This document shows, one piece after another, positions 10,693 through 21,823 of a stretch of 64,000 nucleotides of DNA. The notes beneath the pieces are model-generated. The model ran no database searches. It was not told the origin of the DNA and worked only from the letters and a program-made list of their open reading frames with translations. This DNA is from Plumapathes pennacea (Eukaryota > Cnidaria > Anthozoa > Antipatharia > Myriopathidae): positions 8,046,001 through 8,110,000 of the forward strand of contig OZ038464.1 of NCBI GenBank assembly GCA_964036295.1. The letters are read 5' to 3'. Within the stretch, counting starts at the first letter, position 1; each line of letters begins with the position of its first letter. Both the position numbers and the translations under genes were made by a program.

Positions 10693-11128
10693 TTGGCAAA
10701 CAAGGGCGCGGAATTGATTCCCGAACACAGCGCAATGGCAAACTGTTTTCTTTTGAGGAAAAAGGGTTTTATTTGTGGTAATTCAAGAGGAGTTGCAGAT
10801 GTAATACAATTGTTGGACTGCAAGGCGGACGTGAGCAACCATCTGGCCACTTATAATTTATCAAAGGAAAGGCTGACAGAATACCAGCTAATCCTTGCCA
10901 GGGCTGGCTTTTTTGATTTGAGTGAGGCCCAAATCAGATGTATGTGGGTTTGCCCTCGTCATCGACACAATCTTGGGAAGTTTTGGACACGCTCAAGAAC
11001 AACTTGTCAGTATCCCGACCATAAAGCACCAAGAAGTAAACTAAATAAGGGCCCGGGCCAAGTTGTCAATCTTCAAATCGCTAAGGATGTGTTTCGAGTC
11101 CATGGATCTGTCCTTCAACTTGGATCAC
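10693..11128 (+). pseudogene. DDE-type transposase, exon 1 (N-terminal region)
   Basis: The frame is open from at least 10,660 to the donor C|GTAAGT at 11,128/11,129. The first in-frame ATG is near 10,735, and the true start was not resolved. Residues toward the C-terminal half carry a C-x3-H-R-x3-L-G-x2-W...C-x-Y-P-x-H signature that looks like a metal-binding motif. The exon ends in phase 1 and joins exon 2 in frame to form a Pro codon and a second C-x2-C-R-K-x-H cluster. I recall proteins of this layout as abundant and repetitive in cnidarian genomes, but I have no superfamily name for them. Confidence 0.65.
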
Positions 11129-11445
11129 GTAAGTTTCATGTCTGTGTGACTGTGTCTATGTGAATTGATCTAACTAAAATTCATTTTGTTGTCTACATTT
11201 TTGGTAAGTCCACCACACCCATATTGCTTTTTTGTTTAATATCTAATGAAAGATTTAAATCCAAAGTTTTCTAGTTAGGTTTTCCAGGCAAATTTCTACA
11301 GAAAGCTTATGTATTGACGGTGCCGGGCTTTTTATCAGCCGGTCATATTCGAGTATTACCTCATACAAGTGTACACAACTGTGTACACAATTTGAAACTA
11401 GACAATGTTCATTCATTGGAAACTTAGTTTTCTTATGTTTTTTAG

Positions 11446-11566
11446 CCATATGTAACGGTTGCCGCAAGCGTCACAAGACTTTGGCGAAAGAAGAGGTTTG
11501 GCTAAAGGAATCTGCACCTAGAAAAGAGGCAGAAGTAGACCAAGAAACACCGACTTCTCAGATCCG
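11446..11566 (+). pseudogene. DDE-type transposase, exon 2
   Basis: A 121-base exon between TTTTTAG (acceptor, ending 11,445) and GTGAGT (donor, from 11,567). It encodes about 40 residues starting P-I-C-N-G-C-R-K-R-H-K, a likely zinc-binding half followed by an acidic, charged linker. Entry phase 1 and exit phase 2 match the neighbouring exons exactly, which is the main support for the three-exon model. Confidence 0.7.
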
Positions 11567-11794
11567 GTGAGTACACTTGATTGAGGCTGTTAACGAAGTT
11601 ACACTAACAAGCCGTGGCCTTGATTTTACACTAATAAGTCATGGCCTTAGTCCTTCAAACATTTTCCACGCCAGTTTTTGTCGCTTTCGCAATTCATTCA
11701 TTCTAGGTGCTAGAAACAGAAAATATATATCCTACTTTCTGCAGAAAAAAGAAGCAAATTAACCTTTGGTTTGTCAACCTCGCTCCATCCGAAA

Positions 11795-11795
11795 A

Positions 11796-11827
<32 letters not shown>

Positions 11828-11843
11828 AAAAAAAAAAAAAAAA
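11795..11843. repeat. (GAAA)n / A-rich microsatellite
   Basis: Repeated AAAG units followed by a run of A, inside intron 2 of the transposase gene. Confidence 0.95.
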
Positions 11844-12097
11844 ACAATAACGCGCCTGAAGATAGAGTTGGCTAAATATATCATTGTGACTTGACTCTTG
11901 GTAACTATTGACTGAACTGCAATTTGCAGCAGATGATTCCTCGAACTTTGTTAAATCCAGCTGTCTTTAGTCCTGGTCTGCACCCCAGTCTCTGAAGTTT
12001 AAGAACGAGAAAAAGAGGGGGGGAGGGGGTTTATTAGTAATAAGGGAAGTTTTTAGAGTCGATTATTTGATAATGATGTTCGTAATATTGTTATTTA

Positions 12098-12098
12098 T

Positions 12099-12169
<71 letters not shown>

Positions 12170-12222
12170 TATTACTATTGTTATTGTTATTAGTATTACT
12201 ATTGTTATTACTATTATTGTTA

Positions 12223-12266
<44 letters not shown>

Positions 12267-12290
12267 GTTATTATTATTATTATTATTTTT
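12098..12290. repeat. (ATT)n microsatellite
   Basis: About 190 bases of ATT units with scattered C and G interruptions, in intron 2 of the transposase gene. It produces long poly-Asn and poly-Leu reading frames that are not genes. Confidence 0.97.
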
Positions 12291-12363
12291 ACATAAATCC
12301 AAGTGATATCGCTGCATATAGTCTATCAGCCTCTTAGCTTACAACGTGTCGTTACTATCCTAG

Positions 12364-15307
12364 ACTAACCGGATCATCGTCCCGACACCTTGAAAGCCCC
12401 GCAGAGTCCCCATCGCCGAATGATCAATCTTTTTCCAGTAAAGGCTGGACTCCAGGTGCGTGGCGATGCAGTGAAGCAACCTTTAGCTCATCAGATGATT
12501 CCTTGGAAGCTTCAGCTAAAGTTGATAACTCTGATATAACTCTACAAGTATTTAATGATGCAATAGGGAAAATCTCGCAGTATGCTTCATACCAGAAAAC
12601 GAACAAACTAACATTTAGACTCAACACCACATGGACTGAAGCAACGGAACAAGAAAAACAGCTGTGCGCAGAAGAGGCAACCGAAGCGTGCCGCGTCGTC
12701 TGCAGCATAATTGCCCCCAAAGATCCTGACATGCTGTTTAATGCTATGCTGCGGCCACCAACATGTAGTGATGTAAGCGCAGATCTCATAGCTGTGATGA
12801 CTGCACATAAACAGGCACCATCTAAGCAACTGAAGACACAGATCCTCAGCATATATGCTAATCGATACAGCATCAGCCAACTGCTTCAGATGCACGAGAA
12901 GTTTGAGAAGATAACAGAATGGCAAGTGAGGCAAGCTAGGAAACATGCATCGACCGTCGGAATAGCAGCAACTGTTGAAAAGCTGCCACACCATCGCATT
13001 TCCATAGATGTGACGAAGCTAATTCATTTCCTGGAATTTACTGATCGCCCGTATTTCTTCCAGGACGTGGCGTTTGGCATACGGACGCTCAAGTTAGAAA
13101 GTGGCGAAAAGCTTATGATGCCAAATATTATCCGCACTGTCACGCGATCTACTATAATAGCACAGTACCTCAAGTACTGCAGTGATGAGGACTTTTCACC
13201 TCTGAGCAGAGCGACTTTATACCGAATACTGTGCGTAAGGGAGGCATCACAGCGCACATGCTTGAAGGGACTTGATAACACAGCAGCTGATGGTTCGGAA
13301 GCTTTTGAGACTGTTCTCAAGGTTGTAGATGAACTCCAGAGGGTGGGTGCGCCAAAGGAATGGTCCGAAGAAACCCGAAAAGAACTACGTGATGCTAAGC
13401 GGTACCTCAAGACAACCTACAGAGATCACTACAATCCACAAAGCCAGTGTGCTGACCATTGTCGAGACTATGCCCTCAGCGATCCAACAGACAGCGATCT
13501 GCGGCAGGCATGCGATCACAGTCACGGAGAAATCTGCAACAGTTGTGAAAGCGTCAAGAACATCTTTGAGAGCATTGAATTCAAGATCGAAGAGATGGCA
13601 CCGAATTTCTATACCAGTGAGCAAAAGGAGGACTTATTTTATGACCTCAAGCAAGCTAAAGAACCTGTTTTTACATGGAAGTCGCACATCCTTCGTTCAG
13701 TCAATCAGGAAGCCAGTAAGCAGCATGTGCTGGACAACTTGGACGTCAAGTCAGTACTAATACTTGTCGACTGGGCGATGAAGTTTTTGCAAATAAAGTA
13801 CAGAGAGAAGCAAAGCGACTGGTTCGGCAAACGTGGCCTAAACTGGCACATTTCAAGTGTCGTCTCAAAGACTGAATCCGGTAGCACAGAATTCTTGACT
13901 TACGCCCACCTTTTCGACAGTTGCACCCAGGACTGGTTTGCCGTGGCCAGCGTCATAGAGCACCTACTATCGTGCATCAAGAAAGAACAGCCATCCATTG
14001 AAAGAGTCTTCCTGCGTTCAGACGAAGCTGGATGCTACCACAACCATCAGTTGATCGCAGCAATGCAAGGGATTGGTCAGAGGCATGGTGTTATAGTGGA
14101 AAGGTACGACTTCTCTGAGCCCCAGCAGGGAAAAGATATGTGCGATCGTATCTTGTGTCCAATGAAGGCGGCAATCAAGCGGTACTGTAATGAAGGTCAT
14201 GACATCCGCACCGCATCAGACATGCGAAAGGCCCTCCACGGACGACCAGTGAGAGGAAAGACAGCCGCGGTGGGCCACATTGACCAAAGTAGAAAAGAGA
14301 TTGTGGTGAAAAAAATCCCAGGATTCAGCTCATATCACAATTTTGGCTTTGAAGAGAACTGCATTTGAGTTAGCAAAGCATTTGGAGTTGGCAGAGGAAA
14401 ACTCATTTTGTATGGGAACATCACAACTAAGCCACAGGGGCCAACATCACTAGTCACAGAGAAAGACAAGGGATTTTTTCCGCCAGTATTGCGCAGGGAA
14501 CTACATCAGAAGAGTAAGGAGATAGCGGAGACTGACGACGGCGTAGTGCAGTACGAATGCCCGGAAGTTGCTTGCACACGGTCATTTAGTCGCTTACAAG
14601 ATTTGGAAGCTCACCAAGATGTTGGCGTCCACTCCGTTGCCTCAAGCGAGAGCATATTTGACTCCTTGAAGAGAGACTGGTTCAAGAAATTCGCCACAAT
14701 TTCTTTAGAAAAGAAGAAAGATGCGCTGGAAACAAGATGCGAGTCTAGTACTCAACCAATTGCTACGCACTGTCCCATTGGCTAGGCACTGCACAAGCCT
14801 CGACCAGCACCAACTCGGTATTCCCCGCAGGTTAGGCAATACCTGAACGACTGCTTTGATTTGGGTGAGAAAACGGGCCGCAAGGTAGATCCCCAACAAG
14901 TGGCAACAGATATGAGGAATGCAAGAAACGAGAGTGGTGACAGAATGTTTCAAAGACAGGAATGGTTGAACAAGGCACAAGTCCAGGGGTTCTTTTCGCG
15001 ATTAGCTGCTAGTCGTCAAAGGCCAAAAACTGCCGATGAAGACGTTGGCGATGAGGAGACGGAGCAATGCAGCGAAGACGCCCTGGCCCAGGAACTCATG
15101 GAACGTGAACAGTGCGTTTTGAAAAGCGTCATCCAGGAACTGTCTCTCAAGCACCCCATTGAATATGGCTCATTCAATCTTTGCGAGTATTACCGCACGA
15201 ATAAGCTGAAGAGCTTCAGTGTGAAAGTACTTAAAGAGATGTGTTCTCATTTTGACATTTCCTTTAAGTCAAGAGACAAAAAAGCCGACCTGGTGGCGAA
15301 GATCTAA
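12364..15307 (+). pseudogene. DDE-type transposase, exon 3, with C2H2 and SAP domains
   Basis: One frame runs from the acceptor CCTAG (12,363) to TAA at 15,305 and is broken only by TGA at 14,366 and TAG at 14,783. It starts with a Ser-rich linker. The middle carries a likely RNase H-fold catalytic core: Asp in I-L-V-D-W-A-M-K-F (13,769), Asp in R-S-D-E-A-G-C-Y-H (14,021) and a candidate Glu in S-E-P-Q-Q-G-K (14,117). After the first stop comes a C2H2 finger (Y-E-C-x4-C...H-x5-H, ~14,550-14,635). The C-terminus (15,190-15,305) fits a SAP DNA-binding fold. Two stops in ~980 codons point to a recently inactivated element. Only the catalytic assignment is inference; the frame and finger are visible directly. 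Confidence 0.75.
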
Positions 15308-15610
15308 CATGAACTAAAAGCGTGTTCCTGTTTCAAAGCGTAAGCTAGATTACGTGAACGCACAAATGGAAAGTTTCAAAAATTGTGAAAAACAGGTTGC
15401 GTTACAATTTGATCTAAAAATAGGATACGTCATTAATCGCTGATCAATTAACGAAGAAATTATTCATCAAAGAAAGAATGACAACGTCTTTCTTCGATAT
15501 ACTATAAAATGCAGAAAAAATATAGGCCAGGTATATAGAGGTGCATGTGTGTATTTTCTTGCGTGTGAAAACATATTTATGTAGACGGCGGCAGTAGTCG
15601 CATGTGTGAT
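15308..15610. other. 3' region of DDE element
   Basis: AT-rich noncoding stretch between the transposase stop and the right inverted repeat. No copy elsewhere in the window was noticed. Confidence 0.4.
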
Positions 15611-15937
15611 CCGCGATCATTTAAGAGATTTGACATTCAAATTCTGGCGGAAAACGGACAAATTTGTGTACCCATGCACTGTTCAAGCTTTATCAGTTGT
15701 TCAGAGTCATATAAGACGGCATTTGTTTAGATTACAGCGGTTAACAATGCTTAATGTGACAGTCGAAAAACGGGCGCAAGTAACTGCAAAAAGTGTGAAG
15801 TTAATGATATTCAGAAGCTCATAGCACACTGAAGAAGATCGAGGCCAAAAGCTTTTATTGCAGATATTTGTAGATGAAACCTTAAACTTTAATTAACTGC
15901 AGACTGCTTCAGAATAAACTTTCCCACTTTTTGCTAA
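15611..15937 (-). repeat. Right long terminal inverted repeat of DDE element
   Basis: Reverse complement of 9811-10,122; outer end CTTTCCCACTTTTTG. Small substitutions only, no large indel, so both arms are of similar age. Confidence 0.65.
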
Positions 15938-16289
15938 ATACATTTTGAAAAAGGTCAAAACATGCCATCATGAAACGTAGTCGGAGGTAGGTCAGACTAT
16001 TGACCTGGTATTCTACAGATATTTGACGCACTGAGATTTGGAACACTTCCATGTAAAGAACAGATGCCATTCTTTCAAATAAAAGAAACCTTAAAGTTTG
16101 GGAACTTGTACTACTGACAAAGCGGCCGGCCGAACTTTGCTAATTCAGATTCTTGAGTTGCATATCAACCTTGACCTGTGGGAGGAAAATTAGCGAAATC
16201 CATTTTTGACGCAAAAATCACCTGGTGGTTTTTACAGAGACTGCCTCTTTTAAGATTAAAATACTCTAAAAAATACTCTATTAAAATAC
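15938..16289. other. Unannotated spacer
   Basis: No frame, tandem array or internal copy recognised. Confidence 0.35.
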
Positions 16290-16930
16290 TCAGGACTATT
16301 TCGGTGTATTTTTCATTTCTGGTATACAATGACCATTGCGAAACAAAGGCTACATGATCGAATGAAAGAAACATTTCAACAGGCAATGTACGATAAACAG
16401 AAGAATTTCATGAGACAACAGATGACATGTACAGAGTAAAGCATAAATCGCCATTGTTTTGCGGCTAAAGCTCATCATAGCTTTGGTTTCCGTTTTCGGC
16501 CTGTTTTCTTCCCAGAAGTATTTCGTGTCGCCACAGAAAGTTTCGTCGGGACTAAATATTTAGCGGCGACAGAGATACAATTTGCAATTCCCCAGCGGTA
16601 TCTGATCAAACATCTGTTTACGGCTATTCTCGAAGCTTCGGCGGTGAACTAAAGAACGCAAGCCAAAATCGTCCCTAACATCCAGTTTATCAGTGTGTGT
16701 TCCACAAACCCAAACGGTGGAGTTTGGATTAAATGCAGTTAACTTTTACACACAAGTACCGAGCAATTCACTGGCTACAATCGAGTTGTTTAACGAAGTC
16801 AATTACGTCATTGCATATCACGTGATAATCTGAACCAATCATGGTGTGCAGATTCGTAACCCAGAAGAAAACTAACATGACGATAAAGACACGCCGTGTG
16901 ATTTTAAGCTCGACGGGCCACGCCAGCGAG
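16290..16930 (+). repeat. Dispersed repeat RD, copy A
   Basis: It matches 58,720-59,370 in the same orientation and 57,400-58,160 inverted. Landmarks are GAAACAAAGGCTACATGATC, CCACAGAAAGTTTCGTCGGG and GGCTATTCTCGAAGC. Parts of the same unit occur near 38,310-38,460 and 39,450-39,545. Total unit length is at least 640 bp. Confidence 0.75.
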
Positions 16931-17910
16931 CAATGAGGCAGAGACAAATTCGATAATTGTTTGCAAAAGTTAGTTTGGGATTGGCATTGCTATATAACAA
17001 TGAAACAATTTTTTCGAATATTTTCAGTCAAAAAGGACTGAAAACAGCAATTCAAAGCAGCAAGGCAGCTCTAAGCTCGCGAATTTGTGAAAGTTACTTT
17101 TGCGGCTTAAGGTCACTTTTTGGTATGTGGAAGTTCGGAACCGTTTCCGCGGGCCTCCACTTTTGCTAAACTGAGTATTCGAACAAGTCTTAGTTTTAAA
17201 AACCCTTGATTTATAAGGCGGCAGAGGGTGAAAACTATATGTGGTGCTCGAAATGAGAGAATTTAGATTTATCTCCAAAACACTGCGGCAATCGTTTAGT
17301 ACTCTGAACCGTGACGGGACTTTCCAAGCCGGCAAAGAAAAAAAGGTCTATCCGTGACTTTTTCGACACCTCAATATTTATATATTTTATAATTATATTA
17401 TATAATGCAGGGTGGTCTTGAAAGATGAATTAAAGTTCTCATCATGACAATATTCTCTTTCACACAAAATCATGCCACGACACAGTAATTTATTTTGTCC
17501 CATAATATTTCAAGTCAGTGTTTGCACTTTTTTCATACAGTGTAGGTGAAATGTATACATACTTTTCAAGTAGATTGCATATTATACTGTACTTCTCAGA
17601 AGTTATCAAAGTGTTGGGGGGGGCTGGCAAAAAGTTTGAAATGAAATGTAAAAACTTCTTGACCCCCCTCGATAAAATTTAAAATACAGTGACCCCCCCT
17701 CCATTGTCAATTTTTCTATTTACATACATCCTTTCAACATCATGTGACACAATATTTTTGATTCTAGAAACTGCTGCTGATATTTTCACAACACATATAA
17801 AACAACAACAGGCCACAGGTTCTTCGTTGCCATCTTAATTAATTATTTCATTGCTGTCCCTCCCTGTGTTCTTCTTCTTCTTCTTCTTCTCTATACGTTT
17901 CCCTACATTT
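16931..17910. other. Unannotated stretch with a short CTT microsatellite
   Basis: Noncoding by eye. There is a (CTT)n tract at ~17,870-17,892. The pair of G/C runs at 17,615-17,625 and 17,690-17,700 is not otherwise explained. Confidence 0.35.
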
Positions 17911-17914
17911 TCTT

Positions 17915-18370
17915 TCCAATCGGAACAAACATAGTCCGTTTTGTACCGATTGCATTTAATCGTCGGGGAACCGTACGTTCCTCTTTGAAAAGGAATACAG
18001 TAATCCCGATGAGTTTTCGCGTTGCGGAACATACGGGACTAATGTGGTCCTCATCAGTGTCCGATTTGTTCCGATAATAAGTTCCGATTTGAGAACTAAG
18101 ACTATTCCGATTAATTTTCATGTTCCGGAACATGACGAACCAGGAACAATCTGTTTTTATCGCGTGTTCCAATTCGAGGACCGAAACGGTGCCGATGATT
18201 TTTTTATGTTCCGGAACTTTACGATTCACGAACAATTTGTTTCGATTACTGGTTCCGATTCGAGGACCAAAACGGTGCCGATGATTTTCATGTTCCGGAA
18301 CATTAAGATCCATGAGCAATTTGTTCCGATTACGTGTTCCGATTCAAGGACCGAAGCAGTCCGAGAAAGA
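17915..18370 (+). repeat. 84-bp minisatellite, ~5 units
   Basis: Units repeat every 83-87 bases, marked by TTCCGATTCGAGGACC at ~18,067 (diverged), 18,153, 18,254 and 18,335, each with a GTTCCGGAAC palindrome. 84 bases is 28 codons, so frames stay open on both strands (138 codons minus, 175 plus). No start context, splice site or known fold supports translation; the open frames may follow from the codon-multiple period. Confidence 0.8.
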
Positions 18371-18578
18371 ATTTCGGAACTAATCGGTCCATCGTCTCTC
18401 GTGTGTTTCGGAGAGAACTTCGGCAAATCTGTTGCAGTTGTTCTGGTTGTTCGTACCGTATTGTTTAGGGTTACGACAGTCGATTATCGAGTGCTCTTCG
18501 GCGGGGTCAGTCAGTATAAGAACGCAAGTTCCACAGTAACTCAGTCTTTTTTTGCCGTGCTAACGAGCTGAAACATCC

Positions 18579-18968
18579 TTGAAGAACCAGCTTAGTTGTT
18601 ATTGTTATCCATATGGAGAGGGAAATGGTAAAGCATCACTCAAATCTAAACAACCAGATGGTGGAACGATGTATAAACTGGATCCAAAAAGTGTCAAGCA
18701 AGCTTTATGCAAAGACACCGAGACATTAGCAGAAAACCTTTTGTGGCAAACGTCGAGCGTCACACGCCAGCAGACCCACGTAGATTTACTGTTGATCACG
18801 ATTGGTAGTCTTTTGATCGCTGCAAAATTGGAGGAAACTAACCGGGCCCAGCTACCTGGAGACATTTGGGTAAGACTTTGGCGCAACAAGTTCACTTGGG
18901 AAGAAATCAAGAGGAAGGAACTGTTCATCCTAAAAGCTCTTGACTGGCGGCCTGTCGTCCCGATTCGC
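18579..18968 (+). pseudogene. Cyclin-box fragment
   Basis: The C-terminal ~75 residues read like the second half of a cyclin N-terminal fold: S-L-L-I-A-A-K-L-E-E, then D-I-W-V-R-L...F-T-W-E-E-I-K...E-L-F-I-L-K-A-L-D-W. These match the conserved 'IA(S/A)K.EE' and 'T.EEI...E..IL..L.W' core of cyclins. The first cyclin helix is missing. A good donor (GCC|GTAAGA) sits at 18,968/18,969, so this could be one exon of a host cyclin or a duplicated relic. No other cyclin exon was found nearby. It lies between the minisatellite and the Crypton. Confidence 0.5.
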
Positions 18969-19189
18969 CGTAAGAATCCCAGAAAGCAAAGATGAAAGCA
19001 AGGCCAACAAAAACATCCAATGTTGACTGTATTCGATGAGGTAAACTTTGTAGTGTGTGTAATTTGATCCGCGTGTAATGCTTTGATTACTTGTTCAGAC
19101 TTGTTCGACGCTCATTGTGCTAGTAGCTATTTAATGTTAGTAAATAAGCATAAGGATCATTATGTTCCAAGTCGGTCCGCAACAGTAAT

Positions 19190-20416
19190 GTCTACGCCTG
19201 GGCTAACGTAGAAGGCGCAAGAGAGAGCAAAGACTTCACTTGGATGAAGACGAAGATGGCGTGTACCAGTGCCCTGTGCCACCCTGTGATCATGATGGCT
19301 TTTATCGCGCAGAGGTTGCAGAAAACATGTGCGAAGCAAACATCCCTGGTACAGTTACTTTGATACAAAACCCGCCAAGTTGTTGAGGAAAAAAAAGGCG
19401 GTTTGCTGGACTTCAAACAGAGAGCAAAAGCACCTACTATTCACCGTCAACTTCCTCTTCTATACTCGTCGAGGAGCATTTTTGTTAAGTGGCTCTGTGG
19501 AAGCACTGGTGATGGAAAGCCCCAAAAGCACGCGCAACAAAATGCAAACAGGATTTTGCGATACTTAAGATTTTGCTGTGCAGATGAAGAAGACGAATTG
19601 ACAGAAGAGACTATCGACTTTTGCCTTGGTTCTCCTGCTCTGGTGTGTAGATTTTTTCGACGCTATCCAGGAAGAGGTAAAACTAGGCCACTCCGCGCAA
19701 CTGGGATATCTCAGTGCCATGACTGAACTCATGGATTACCGAAAAGTCAGCGGTCTGTCAGTGAACGTCATCAACAGTTTCTCCACGACTGAAGTGTACA
19801 TGGAACGGGCGCGAAAGAGTATTGCTAAAAAAATGAAACTTAAGTGGGCCAGAGATCTTGACATCGACAACCTGGAAGCCAAGGGTTGCTGGGCATCGCT
19901 GGAAGACCTGGCAAAGGTGATACCCTATCACCTGCCACGGTTCACTTCAGTGCTGGACCGTTGCAAAACTGAACCGAAGAGCATCTCTTCGACCGACCTG
20001 GATTTTGCGACGCGCTTTTTGGCCACCTACCTATTTGTGAACGTGAAGGGTTCTCGACCGATGACTTACCAGCACCTGACTCTCGAGATGCTGGATAAAG
20101 CGCGAAACAACGGAGATTTTATAGACCAGAAGATGTTCAAGACCGCTCAGACGTATTCATTTGACTCTCTGTTCTTAGAAACCGCCGATTTACAGTTGAT
20201 CAAACAGTACCGACAATACGTAAGGCCTCTGTTGAAACCCAAGTGTGATTATCTTCTGGTGACGCGAAATGGTACACAGTACAGCAAGCTTTGTGACCTG
20301 TTGTCGAAGCAAGTTTTCGAAGCTATAGGCAAGCACATTCATCCTACTCGTTACCGCGGGCAAATCATCGAGACGGAAAGTGCCAGTCGATTAGACGCAA
20401 ACGAACAGCAGGTGAT
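19190..20416 (+). pseudogene. Crypton tyrosine recombinase, 5' portion
   Basis: Crypton-type DNA transposons move through a tyrosine recombinase rather than a DDE enzyme. A basic leader is followed by a C2H2 finger (Y-Q-C-P-V-P-P-C...H-x3-H, 19,270-19,345). Next come a helical region and the recombinase catalytic domain: Arg in K-G-S-R-P-M (~20,050) and the H-x2-R motif H-P-T-R-Y-R (20,340). Frameshifts occur near 19,315 and 19,640. The frame is cut at 20,416 by a Gypsy element and resumes at 25,019 with the catalytic Tyr. Insertion and shifts make it inactive, but most of the recombinase domain is readable. Confidence 0.8.
20412..20416. repeat. Gypsy-1 target-site duplication, left
   Basis: GTGAT immediately before the LTR; the right copy (25,014-25,018) reads GTGGT. 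Removing the element and one copy restores the Crypton frame across the site. Confidence 0.8.
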
Positions 20417-20583
20417 TGTAACAATATTAGCCTTGTCGCTAAGCAATCAGTTCCCCGGATTGACGCGAACCCTATTGTTTCAGAGTGTGAGTGATGAGTG
20501 TGACCAGAGTGAACAGAGTGTGAGAGTATTAAAAGTGTTTATGCAAGTTCATGTCTACTCTCTGAGAAGCCCAACACGAAACA
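20417..20583 (+). repeat. Gypsy-1 5' LTR
   Basis: 167 bp, TGTAACA...ACGAAACA. It differs from the 3' LTR at six positions by eye (~96% identity), so insertion is moderately recent. Confidence 0.92.
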
Positions 20584-20598
20584 TGGTGTCAGAAGTGG
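20584..20598 (+). promoter_or_regulatory. Primer-binding site of Gypsy-1
   Basis: TGGTGTCAGAAGTGG follows the 5' LTR directly. It begins with TGG, the complement of a tRNA CCA end. The primer tRNA cannot be named with certainty. Confidence 0.7.
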
Positions 20599-20708
20599 TT
20601 ACTCTTGAGTACCGGATTGATTAATTCACTCAAGGTAACTTATGGAACATCGTCCAGCGAACACAACAGTGTGAGAGAAACGCTCAAGAAACCACAACGT
20701 CGAAGAAC

Positions 20709-21823
20709 ATGGCCGCGCCGCTTGGGTTACCGCCACCTGAACCCCTGCAATTACTTCAAGGAAACACGTCGCTGAAATGGAAGAAATTCAAGCAGAAATG
20801 GAGCAACTATGAAATCGCAACCGGTGTAGCAAAGAAAGAACTGCCAACGCGAGTCGCGACTCTACTGACGGTAATCGGATATGAAGCTGTCGAAGTATAC
20901 AACACGTTCACATGGGACGAAGAGGGCGACGAAATGAAAATCTCAAAGGTTCTGGAGAAGTTCGAGGCGTTTTGCAACCCGAGAAAGAACACTATATATG
21001 AGCGCTATGTTTTTTTCTCAAGGAACCAAGAGCATGGAGAGTCCATCGACCACTATTTAACCGTCTCAAAAAACTTAGCTGACACGTGTGAATTCCAAAC
21101 TCTCAAAAGTCGCTTCTCCGCGATCGGATCGTTCTAGGCATCCAAGACAGCACAGTGAGAGAAAGAATTCTGAGAGATGCAGAACTAACTCTGAAAACCG
21201 CGATTGAGAAAGTGAGAGTGGCCGAATTCACTCAAGTTCAGTTGAAGCAGATAAAGGCGGACAAGACAGTCGACGAATCGATTCACGCGATCAAATCTGA
21301 GGCGAGCTGTTCAGAGAAAGAGGAGAAGATACACAGTAAAGCACCAGTGATAGATTGCAGGTACTGTGGCCGAAAACACCCAAGGGACAAGTACCAGTGC
21401 CCAGCATATGGTGCAAAGTGCCAGAAGTTTGGCGTGGCAAACCACTTTGAAGTAAAGTGCAGAAAGAAAAGCTCCAACACCAGACGACTTTACCTGGTGG
21501 AAGTAGAAGAAGACAATACTGAAGACGAATTTTCTATTGACATGGTCAGTCACAAAATTGGAGCACTAAAAACCAAGAGTGAGTCTAGTGGTGCAAGTCA
21601 ATTATTTGCGACCATGACAGTAAATGACAAAGCGAAGGTCAAGTTCCAGCTGGACTGTGGAGCAACCTGTAACCTGTTACCACTAAAGGATTATTCACGA
21701 GCCATGGGAAACCCCGATGACCTTTATCTGGAGAGGAGTAGAGCCAAGTTAGCCATGTACAATGGAACTGTTATGTACCCCTGTGAGCAATTGTACGCGA
21801 GATGGGTCCTCACACACCCTTGA
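20709..21823 (+). pseudogene. Gypsy-1 gag and protease, frameshifted
   Basis: The Gag start is M-A-A-P-L at 20,709. The capsid-like region runs to a frameshift near 21,115 (stop at 21,135) and resumes in the frame open from 21,155. A zinc-knuckle pair lies at ~21,355-21,460; in the second knuckle the second Cys is Phe (C-Q-K-F-G). The protease triad site at 21,653 reads D-C-G, where D-S/T-G is usual. Another shift near 21,780 separates it from pol. Gag would package the RNA; the protease would cut the polyprotein. Confidence 0.82.

Noticed and set aside
12063-12317. Long poly-Asn / poly-Leu reading frames
   Set aside because: They are the translation of an (ATT)n microsatellite. The same applies at 26,564-26,908, 35,292-35,688 and 44,805-45,186.
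12424-12994. Minus-strand frames of 128-149 codons opposite the transposase
   Set aside because: Shadows of the plus-strand coding frame.
17915-18370. CRISPR-like array
   Set aside because: Direct repeats are the whole 84-bp unit without unique spacers, and the DNA is eukaryotic.
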